From: Saturnia japonica
Lineage: Eukaryota; Arthropoda; Insecta; Lepidoptera; Saturniidae
NCBI GenBank assembly: GCA_033032175.1
Contig: CM065322.1
Span: 248,001-312,000 of the forward strand
Reading direction: 5' to 3'
Length of the DNA: 64,000 bases
The notes below the pieces were generated by a model. That model saw only the letters and a program-made list of their open reading frames with translations, made no database searches and was not told where the DNA came from. This document shows positions 55,891-64,000 of the stretch, in pieces. The position numbers and the translations under genes are program-made. The first letter of the stretch is position 1, and each line of letters starts with the position of its first letter.

Positions 55891-56481
55891 GTGAGTGAGT
55901 TTTATTATAACTAACAGTAATATATTCTATTATATATTAATGTTAATCTATGAAATCACCATCATGAGCTGTGATCATATGTGATGTGTCCTTCTTCACC
56001 TAACAATATATTGTTTAGTAAAGGAAACTATAGAGGGTTTCTCATCGTAAAAGAATTCCATGATAATGAATTAATCAATTAATAAATCATCTATTTACTA
56101 TTTTATTACGTTTAGGTTATTAATATTACTTTCTTTTCTGATGATTAATTTGTAATAATGTTATGGGCATTCATTTAAATACTGACATTTTATTATTATT
56201 ATTATACTATTTGGCTAACTTATCTTAAAATTAAAAAAATTGTAATACCATGTGACGAGCCGAGCCGAGCTGCTGCTTGCACATATTGACTGTTTATAAA
56301 TGTGGGGCAGACTGAAAACCAGCGCTGTGTGGTGTTCGCGTCACATAGCATCAGCTGAGTCTGTCCCATTGCGAAATTGTGTACGTAATTATATTCATTC
56401 GTAACTTGTTTTTGGCAATAAATGATGATGATTATTATTATTAAAATTTTAAATCTATGCAAATAAATAAAATTGTAGTGA

Positions 56482-56613
56482 CTGTTTGTTTATGTCAAAG
56501 TAAAGCTTTTTACTAAATTCGTAATCTATACAATTAAAATGAAAGTGTCTGTGTATGCTTACTTTCATAATATACATTTAGTCAAAAAAATGTTATTTTG
56601 ACATTACAAACAG
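56482..56613. repeat. Short palindromic MITE-like element
   Basis: The ends CTGTTTGTTTATGTCAAAGT and (inverse) CTGTTTGTAATGTCAAAATA pair, and the pairing continues through CTTTTT-ACTAAAT over about 40 bp per arm. The same terminal sequence appears once at the end of family D copies (33324 inverted, 55412), so this is a foldback made of two such ends. Confidence 0.65.
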
Positions 56614-58194
56614 GTAATTCAATTTTATTTATTTTTATAGATTTACAAAGTGGTAGGATGGAGTGGTAGTTTTTACTGGTCATCTTGCTCGTGGTCGGCG
56701 ATAAATCCATCACAGTGACTCTGTTTTGCTTTGTCACAATTCGGGATCAGCCAAGGTATATCCTGCTTGCAGGCGGCATGACATTATCAGCTTAAATTTA
56801 ATTTGTTAGAATGTCTCATTTTTACTTTTTGTAATAACTGTTTGAAGAGACCAGCACAAAGTCAAAGCAAAACGTAAAAAGTAAAGAAATACCTTGGAAG
56901 ATTTGGTAATTAAATTTATAATCCAGGTACTTAATTGTAATGTCGAATACGGTTTCGACCGGACGTACACAATGCACATATTATGTACTCCTACGAGTAT
57001 GTACTGAGATTATTTCTATGTTACCTTATTATTGTTTCCAATCGAACGGATGCGTTAATGAAAATGATTTAATTATTTAATGATTGTTTCAGTGTTATTA
57101 ATTGACTTTGTTTGTTGTGTTTTTGGAGGGGGAGTGCGTTCGAGTTAGAGACCATATTCTAGTTTAGAGGTTCGCGGATCAGTTAGCATTAAAAAAAACA
57201 TAACTGAACATATTTTTATAATGTACTGTTTTTATTACTCGCATTTCCAATAAGGCAGATTGTAATTTCTACACTTTTAGTTAATCCGTGTGGTTTTCAG
57301 ATTTCGTATACCTACTCAGAAATCTTTTTAATATAATTTTTTTCAATCGTAACACGGCAATGTGACTATGGGTTACACTGTGCCTAGTGTTGAGCACACT
57401 GTAACCCAATAACTAAATGGCAGAGAATTTGATGTTAGAAATGTATAATACCCTTTTAGATAATTATGCGAGTTAGCAAAAATACAAACATTACTAGAAT
57501 GTGGGTAGTATTAATAATACTTTGAAAACAAAAACTAACGAGATATGCTAATACAATAACCTCAATAGTAAGAAAGAGAGAATTAAAATAGTTTTCTCTT
57601 TCGACATATTTAATACGGTTTGGGTTTGATTGGTGTCGAAAAGTTATGCAGTTGTAATATGTGCTTTGTCATTTTTTTCCAATATTAATATAAATTGTAA
57701 AGACTCGGTAGTTATGTTCTCGACATGGACGAGAAATGATATTAATTTATGCACTGAACAAACAATTTTTTATTTTACGATTATTTCACATAATTGATTC
57801 CACAGACATTAAAAACGTTCCTAAGCGTATTCAGTACTGGAATATTATACATCGCGCTGCGACGCGACGCGTCGGCTTCGCCTTCGCGACTCCATATTGA
57901 GGCCGATCGTGTGATATCACGTGCATGTCAGCTGAGAGTAGAATGAGAAATGTTACACTACATATCATTTTTCTCGGTTAAACTATTGTTATCTTGTCAG
58001 AGTGTATGAGTTTAGGGCGATCGCTAGTATATAAGAGATAGGCATATGTTATCGCTGACATTTTTTAGGTATGCTAAAGATCAATATTTTTGTAGAACAT
58101 TATATTTACGTATCATCAACCATTATGTCAGTGCATGCGAATAAATCAGGTCGGGAGGGCTTGCGGCTTCGACTTACTTAACAAAAATTATTAT

Positions 58195-58363
58195 TTAAGG
58201 CTAGCTGAGAGTTATAGTCTAATGTTAGATAGCCTATACTATTCCTCGGGAGTCTGGCTATCATAAACAAAAATAATTTTTCGAATCCGACTGGTAGTTT
58301 AAGATTAGCTTGTTTAAACAAACAAACAGAAAAACTCTTCCGCTTTATTATGTTAGTATAGAT
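58195..58363 (+). repeat. Family B repeat, copy 2
   Basis: Parallel copy of 2706-2876, from TTTAAGGCTAGCTGAGAG to TTAGTATAGAT. Confidence 0.75.
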
Positions 58364-58619
58364 ATAACCTGTACCTAATCGGTAAAATCTATATTAACAA
58401 ATCTGTACTTATGTCTGCTCATGTAATATTTATCGACAAGCATAGTAAATATATAAAGACACTGATCACGAATATGCCCTTAAAACAATTCTGTCTGTTT
58501 GCTGCTGGATATAGTCTTCTCCCAATAATCAGCACAATGAGCGGTTTTTGCGCTGTTTGCATACAGCGGGTTCCCACAACTCTTACCAGCTTGTCAGTCC
58601 ACTCTTTGTATGGCTGGAT

Positions 58620-58779
58620 TTAACTAAAAAACTACTTCATCGATTCTTATGAAATTTTGTATACAGGAAGTGTAATATGTTATTTCTCAATTGTTAATAA
58701 AATGATTAAAAATAAAATTACAGGATGTAAATAATTACTGCGTAACAAACGCGCGCGGAACCGCGGACACACCACTAGT
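58620..58779 (-). repeat. Family D-related repeat, inverted copy
   Basis: The reverse complement begins ACTAGTGGTGTGTCCGCGGT, then GCGCGCGTTTGTTACGCAGT, like the start of 33988-34440. Confidence 0.65.
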
Positions 58780-58942
58780 ATATTATTATAAGTTACAACA
58801 TTGTAATGTTTTTGCATGAAAGCCATGAAACGCTTCTTCGACGTCTATTGTATGAGCCAGGCGCAAGCGCACAGATATGAACTCTACGCTTTAAGAATAC
58901 TGACACGTGTGAAGGTCGTGAGAGAATCGGTTGTTGTTGCAG

Positions 58943-59169
58943 GTAACCAGACGTATTTGTCGCGATGTCTGTTCGCTTGCTTCGGTCCGAACGGCGACCG
59001 GCTGCCGGAGACCACTCGCAGTCACCGCGGGGAGGAGGGGGGAGGCCGGTCCTCCCCGGTGCCGGGCGGCACCACGACACGCGAGGCACTCGAGCTCGCG
59101 TTCTGCTTCACGGGACTCATGGGCGCTTACCTCGTCTGGGGACTGCTGCAGGAGAAGATCATGACGCAG
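58943..59169 (+). CDS. sll: PAPS transporter 1, coding exon 4
   Basis: Acceptor GTTGTTGTTGCAG, donor GTTTGA. It begins NQTYLSRCLFACFGPNGDRL and has a Gly/Arg/Ser-rich cytosolic loop (HRGEEGGGRSSPVPGGTT), then the next membrane helix LELAFCFTGLMGAYLVWGLL ending QEKIMTQ, corresponding to the conserved TWG-LQE--MT motif of vertebrate SLC35B2. NQT is a potential N-glycosylation site, although this loop is probably cytosolic. The loop is GC-rich and likely fast-evolving. Confidence 0.95.
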
Positions 59170-60409
59170 GTTTGATGAACCCACAATTTAATACATAAAG
59201 AGGTTGTAAGCGACATTACTTAGAGATTCCGCGCGCCCGCGGGAGTAGCCAGGTACTTTGTTAGTGTTCCTGTCAAAAAGGCATTTCAGCAGGCTGGCAT
59301 GACGGCGACCACTGTCGCTGAATCCTGTCACCGGCGCTCGCTGTTGCTTTTAGACTGTACTGTATTTATCAACAGATCACATACTGTACTGTAATATCGT
59401 CAGGTTATGTTGTATAAACTTAGCAATATTAGTCTTCACTTGCCTACCACCTCCTGACCAGAATCCAGGCTACGCACTAGCCATCTAGAACTATGTTAAT
59501 TGAATACTTATGGCACACGTCTGAGGCTTTAGTGTTTAGTGACAACTATTGAACTGCACAACTTGAGAGTCACATAAATAGTTGTTTTTGATAATTAGCG
59601 AGATAAATAACTATCTTTTTGTATAGTATGTAGTAACAAACAGTGCTCGAGTACCTCATTTGAACTGGTCATTGCAAACTCCAAAAGGACTACAGACGAC
59701 CAACAGTCTTAAGGCCAATATATAGGTTGCCTCATGAGTGAGCTGGTATGGCTTTTGGCATACTTAGCAGACATACAGCAAAAAAAAGGCTATAAAAATA
59801 ATAAAATTTACTTACATATGTAACTCTTTTATTTTTATACTTTATTTACTGAAGTTTATACAATATATTATTTAGTAGCTGTGCCCCACGGTTTCACTCG
59901 TGTTAGGCATGATTTCTCCATACAAATCTTGAACCCCCTGTCAAACCTATTTAGAGGTTGAATTTTCAAAAATCAATTGTTAACCGAGGCCTGTATCATA
60001 ATTATCTGTGTGCAAAATTTTAGCCCAAACCGTTCAGTGGTTTAAGCTATATGATAGATCAATCAATTAGTTACGGTTTCCTTGTATATACTTATATTTA
60101 GATTGTATACTTTGGTTATAAAAGTATTGTTTCATGAGCTGGTATTGAAGAAAAGTGGTTTTAGCTTTTAGAAATTTTTTGATAGTAATGACCATATTTT
60201 CTTTGTGTAGTGTAATTTTAAAAGTACAGAATGAAAGTGCGCGATAAACTAAGTAAAAGTGAATGAAACAATCAATTTTGGCCAAAATGGTCCTTACGGC
60301 CTTTGTAGCGAAAAGAGTTGATATAATAATATAATGTAAGCAAGAGTAATGCTGTTTTATTGTTTGATGTGTGAAGAGAAACAGCACATGAGTTAGTTTC
60401 GGTGTGTAG
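59170..60409 (+). other. PAPS transporter intron 4
   Basis: No coding content seen. Includes a family D-type start at 59877 (AGCTGTGCCCCACGG), running to about 60062. The donor GTTTGA is weak, and the acceptor is GGTGTGTAG. Confidence 0.65.
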
Positions 60410-60634
60410 AGCTACGTGATGAGCGACGGCAGCCTGGTCCGGTTCAACGACTCGCAGTTCCTGGTACTGGTGAACCGGCTGGCGGCGCTGGTGGTGGCGG
60501 TCTCGCGGCTGCTGTGCCTGCGGATGCCTCTCGTCGCGGCGCCGCTCTATCAGTTCTCGTACTGCGCGCTCACGAACGTGCTGAGCGCCTGGTGCCAGTA
60601 CGAGGCGCTCAAGTACGTCAGCTTCCCCACGCAG
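60410..60634 (+). CDS. sll: PAPS transporter 1, coding exon 5
   Basis: 75 codons, phase 0 at both ends. Encodes [20 protein letters not shown], then [20 protein letters not shown] and [24 protein letters not shown] sequence ending [38 protein letters not shown] is the best conserved core of SLC35B2 proteins, covering three membrane helices. The observed text differs from the family only by conservative changes. Confidence 0.97.
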
Positions 60635-61446
60635 GTTAGACCAAGCACCAAGCTTCACTACGGGACTATAGAAGGCATTACTCGAAGCGGCAAGTCACTC
60701 TTTCCAGGGGCGGAATGCACCAGAAAAATAAAATATGTGTGGACCTCCCAGACGGACGACCTTTTTTTGATGTTACATTCGTTTGGCGCGTTTCACTTGA
60801 CGGTAGTGCGACATGATGAAGTCAATATTTTTTCATCACACTTGCATGTAAGCAGTGTCACAATATGCAGGCTATATTGGGTGTAATCCCCTAAATAAAG
60901 CCCGGAGGCCCTTTTTTCGCTAACGCCCGAGGACGTAATGGCTTTTGCAATTGGTGCCATTTTTACCGGCTGCGAAAAATGAGGGTTATATTATTTGAGC
61001 GCATGTATGTATGTCTGTTTCTTTAGCACACTCTATAACCTAAACAGCTTGATGGATTTTAGGATATGTCGTATCGCTAGATTCGTCTTAATTGTGGGAG
61101 TGATTTATTATCTAAATTATTATTATTATACAAATACATGTATTTTGCCAATATCTTATTAGATGACTACTAGATTATTACACAACCTATTTTGATTTAT
61201 TCAGAACGTAAATATTGATTTGGTATATTATTACACGATTTCAACGAAATTATAAGTTATATTGGCATATATCTAATATCACCTAAGTACCTATTCTCTA
61301 TATTTATAAACTTCAAACTTTAAATCAATAATATCATACGGCTAGCAACTGTAACTGCAACTAAGTATCACTAAGACTATCTCCTAACTACTGAGCCTAC
61401 ACCTATGCGTCGCTAACACCGACTTTGTTTTTTGATACACATCTAG
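60635..61446 (+). other. PAPS transporter intron 5
   Basis: GTTAGA...CATCTAG intron. No exon or clearly bounded repeat seen. Confidence 0.7.
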
Positions 61447-61591
61447 GTGTTGTCGAAGTCTTGCAAGGTGATCCCGGTGATGTTGATGGGCAAGCTGATA
61501 TCGCGCAACAAGTACGCGTCCTACGAGTACATCACCGCCGTGCTGATATCCGTCGGCATGGTGCTCTTCATGCTCGGCAGCCACGACGACG
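61447..61591 (+). CDS. sll: PAPS transporter 1, coding exon 6
   Basis: Acceptor ATACACATCTAG, donor GTAGTA; starts phase 0, ends phase 1. Encodes [20 protein letters not shown], then [20 protein letters not shown] and [20 protein letters not shown] is the conserved motif of the family's substrate-translocation helix. Confidence 0.97.
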
Positions 61592-62921
61592 GTAGTACCG
61601 CCTCCTAACATTATTCTCAACAAATATACAGGGTTATTGGTAATTCGCCATATTTCCATTGGGAGGTGATTGGGGTGACTATTTACGATAATTTTAACAT
61701 CCATATGCATTATGCAAAATTAACCATTTTTTGAGTTATTTTTTTTTCAAAATAAGTAAAAAATGCCACATCAAAACTTTATTTAAAAAAAAAAATCAAT
61801 TTAAATCTCTTTTTTTTCTGTTCTCATTTATAAAAACGATTAAACACTAGCTATTTATCGATATTAAAACAACAGTTATCGGTCCAAATTTAAAAATTGG
61901 AGACGGAAAACAATATTATTTCAATATATTAGTGAGATTTTTTTCCACTAAAATGCCTTAAAAACAAAAAAGCTTTATGAAACTTGGCTTGCAGATTATT
62001 TAAAAAAAATTACCGTTTTCTTAGCTCTTCAAGAATGCATAACAACTAGGAACTTATTTCAAAGAAACTGAAAAAAAATGATCACAAAGGAAGCAGGCGG
62101 AAATTTGTATTCGAAATAAACGTAAGGTCGTTCTTTAAAATTTTCATAAACTTAATGAAAAACAATAACCAATGTAAATAAAACAAAACATACAAATTTT
62201 AAATAAAATTTAGAACCAGTAACAGTTTAGTAGTAATAATAAGTAAAAACTAAGACATTTTGTAATTTAGCCTAATTAAAGTTCTTGCTCGAAGTGACTT
62301 CCCCTATTGCGTACGCAAAGTCGCATTCTTTTTCTGAGTTCTGACTTAACTACCGAAGTTGTCAAATTATTCCGCAACGCATTTGCTGCGTTTATAATTC
62401 TTATTTTGAGGTCTTCCTTGGATGACACAGGCGGGACTTCGTAAACTAGAGATTAACCAGCCATAGAAATCAACCTATAACCCCTATCACCTCCTAACGG
62501 GAATTTGTCGAATTACCAATAACCCTATATAACAACACAACGCACACCGTACTGGATTATAATGAAATAATAATTATTTATTTACTAAATATAAATGTGT
62601 CAAAAGGAAGAGAATTATAAAATATTTTTTTAAGTTTAAGTTAACTATTAATGACATCACATTTGGCAATTTCTATTTTTATATAAGAATGCTTGAATAT
62701 GTCAATTTCATTAAAATGTAAATTGTTCAAATTACACGTTCTATAAATGTAAGATAGATTTCGTTTCGGCTGTTTGTATGTATTTAGTGTACTGTGAGTG
62801 CACGTCTACGTCACAAAGTTACACGTGTTTCCCTTCCCCGCTATACAGCCCGACCCCGTAATCGTATGTTGGTCACATATCGGTTTGTTGTATCTTTGCC
62901 TTAGTGTATATATGTGTGTAG
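61592..62921 (+). other. PAPS transporter intron 6
   Basis: GTAGTA...GTGTGTAG intron that is largely made of the TIR element at 61629-62527. Confidence 0.75.
61627..62529 (-). mobile_element. Tc1/mariner-type element, deletion derivative
   Basis: Left end 61629 (CAGGGTTATTGGTAATTCG) and right end 62527 (inverse TAGGGTTATTGGTAATTCGA) are inverted repeats that continue imperfectly for about 50 bp (GGAGGTGAT-GGGGT), with TA on each side (61627-61628, 62528-62529). Within, the minus strand at about 62437-62280 still reads EVPPVSSKEDLKIRIINAAN followed by RLCVRNRGSHFEQEL and a stop, the typical C-terminus of a mariner-like transposase. The middle is AT-rich and eroded. At 899 bp it is shorter than an autonomous element. 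It starts 37 bp past the exon 6 donor. Confidence 0.8.
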
Positions 62922-63145
62922 AGACGGGGATGTCTCTTGGCGCTACTAGTGCGAGCGGGCTGGCGCTGCTGGCGGTGTATATGGTGTGCGACAGCTTCAC
63001 GTCATCGTGGCAGGGAGCGCTGTTCACGCGCACGCGCTGCGCCCCCATGCAGATGCTGGCCGCCGTGAACCTGTTCTCGTGCGCGCTCACCATCGCCGCG
63101 TTGCCGCACCGTCCTGCCACACCGCGATCACTCGCACTCTTACAG
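62922..63145 (+). CDS. sll: PAPS transporter 1, coding exon 7
   Basis: Acceptor ATATGTGTGTAG, donor GTTACT; starts phase 1, ends phase 0. Begins TGMSLGATSASGLALLAVYM, then VCDSFTSSWQGALFTRTRCA and MQMLAAVNLFSCALTIAALP. DSFTS-WQ-ALF----------MM--VN-FSC is the family's signature. The remaining family region (ending with the last three helices, about 100 residues) should be encoded beyond 64000. Confidence 0.97.
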
Positions 63146-64000
63146 GTTACTACCACAACAAAGAACCACCACCTAAAAACTTACTTCTTAATGGCAACTG
63201 TGTTCATCCAACTTCACGTAAATACAATACTTTCCTAACAATTTTCGTAATCTTCAGATATAGCTCTAAAACTATCCAGGGAGTTTTTGCTTGTACACAA
63301 AAACCAAATAACATTAGTTTATAAATTAAAATAGGAAGCTCATGGAATACCAATGTATTGCAAGAAATTTCAAATTCAACAAAAAAATAAAAACGAATTA
63401 AAAAAGAAATCCAACTTTAATGATTTTGGAGAGTTCCCTTGTGTATCTTCGAATTCAAAAGGTCCAATGCCAATGAACCTAAAATGAGACCACTCTTGAG
63501 GTATATACTCTATCCGAATTGGTTCATAAACAAGAAGATAAGACTGATCCATAATAAATACATTTGAATTGAGTAACCTTCCGTCTTTGATGAAGTCTGT
63601 TAAAAAGGGCCACATGTGTCAATGTTTTTTAAGCCTCCGTAAAATTTTCTAATATAGAAAGTGGGGTCTTCCAACAAGATGGTGGCTCCCTTGTCAGAAC
63701 TATCTAAAGAGTTTTTGTGACATATTAAAATGTATGTTTCCAGTTTACCTTTAGAATTAAAATCACTTATGCTCAACAACCAAACTGTATCATGCAAAAT
63801 GAAACCAATATTAATAAGTTAAAACAAAAAATACAACATGGCAGTTCAAGATCTGCCAAAAACTCATGAAACATTTTTGTTTTTAATTTAACAGTACAAT
63901 ATGCAAAATCTCATACGAGTAACAAAACAGTGGTTCCACAATCTTATAATGAAAATATCTTGATGTCTCTGTCACACACGACACGACACGACTACGAGCA
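63146..64000 (+). other. Start of PAPS transporter intron 7
   Basis: Opens with GTTACT. Contains the family E arm at 63612-63885. No further exon visible before the window ends. Confidence 0.6.
63612..63885 (-). repeat. Single arm plus centre of foldback family E
   Basis: Matches 46310-46618 in order: GTCAATGTTTT, 'CCAACAAGATGGTGGC', CTTGTCAGAAC-ATCTA, GAGTTTTTGTG, CACTTATGC-CAA, 'AAACTGTATCATGCAAAA', AACATG-CA-TTCAAGATC and GCCAAAAACTC. It is much more diverged than the complete copy. The other arm is absent. Confidence 0.75.

Larger units (their letters stand above)
55891..58942 (+). other. PAPS transporter intron 3
   Basis: AT-rich. Contains a small palindromic element (56482-56613), a family B copy (58195-58363), an inverted family D copy (58620-58779) and a GC-rich patch at 57850-57895. 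No exon recognised. Confidence 0.65.

Noticed and set aside
58816..58942. Upstream extension of PAPS transporter exon 4 to a Met at 58816
   Set aside because: The phase-correct acceptor GTTGTTGTTGCAG at 58942 joins exon 3 precisely, and the upstream part does not match the family.
60635..60886. Reading through the exon 5 donor for 83 more codons
   Set aside because: Family similarity stops exactly at FPTQ and resumes in the exon at 61447, so the extension is intron sequence.

Overview
This window looks like nuclear DNA of a moth or butterfly (Lepidoptera). It is AT-rich, has long introns and is packed with interspersed repeats. The repeat types (Jockey-clade LINE, BEL/Pao retrotransposon, mariner, hAT-like MITE, tRNA-derived SINEs, and a family beginning ACTAGCTGTGCCCGCGGC) fit a lepidopteran genome. 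There are no bacterial operons and no CRISPR arrays. The assignment is inferred from repeat style and protein similarity; no database search was possible.

Host genes. (1) On the minus strand, two in-phase exons (15112-15387 and 12748-12924) encode the N-terminus to TM3 of a rhodopsin-family GPCR with an ERY motif, most like prostanoid receptors; its later exons were not found and probably lie left of the window. (2) On the plus strand, one well-formed first coding exon (21503-21628) belongs to a gene I do not recognise. (3) A possible small minus-strand gene lies at 29460-29726. (4) A two-exon plus-strand gene (46867-46953 and 48793-48996) encodes a 96-residue protein with an N-terminal hydrophobic segment. 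(5) A single-exon minus-strand gene (49191-49457) encodes an 88-residue Cys-rich membrane or secreted protein. (6) Seven plus-strand exons between 50047 and 63145 join in phase into 353 codons of the Golgi PAPS transporter (SLC35B2/PAPST1, Drosophila slalom); the C-terminal exons lie past 64000. Genes 4 and 5 are convergent with nearly touching poly(A) signals. Genes 5 and 6 are divergent and share a promoter interval of about 590 bp.

Mobile elements. A full-length Jockey-clade LINE (22466-28390, minus) has an 11-bp target-site duplication, an intact ORF1 and an ORF2 frameshifted by a 10-bp repeat. A BEL/Pao element (34522-41064, minus) has almost identical LTRs, a 5-bp duplication and one open gag-pol frame that lacks the last part of the integrase catalytic core. 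A mariner (53068-54368) has perfect 32-bp terminal repeats but a dead transposase. Several nested insertions have readable target duplications: a hAT-like MITE in an older repeat, a truncated Jockey copy in a SINE, and another truncated Jockey copy in a long inverted-repeat element. A 764-bp foldback-type element (45855-46618) has diverged single-arm relatives elsewhere in the window. A 13-copy, 116-bp tandem array fills 3621-5128.

I found no clearly new defence or enzymatic system. The most notable points are the young but integrase-deleted BEL/Pao element, the homogeneous 116-bp satellite block, the foldback families, and the compact divergent/convergent gene cluster of two unrecognised small proteins beside the PAPS transporter.
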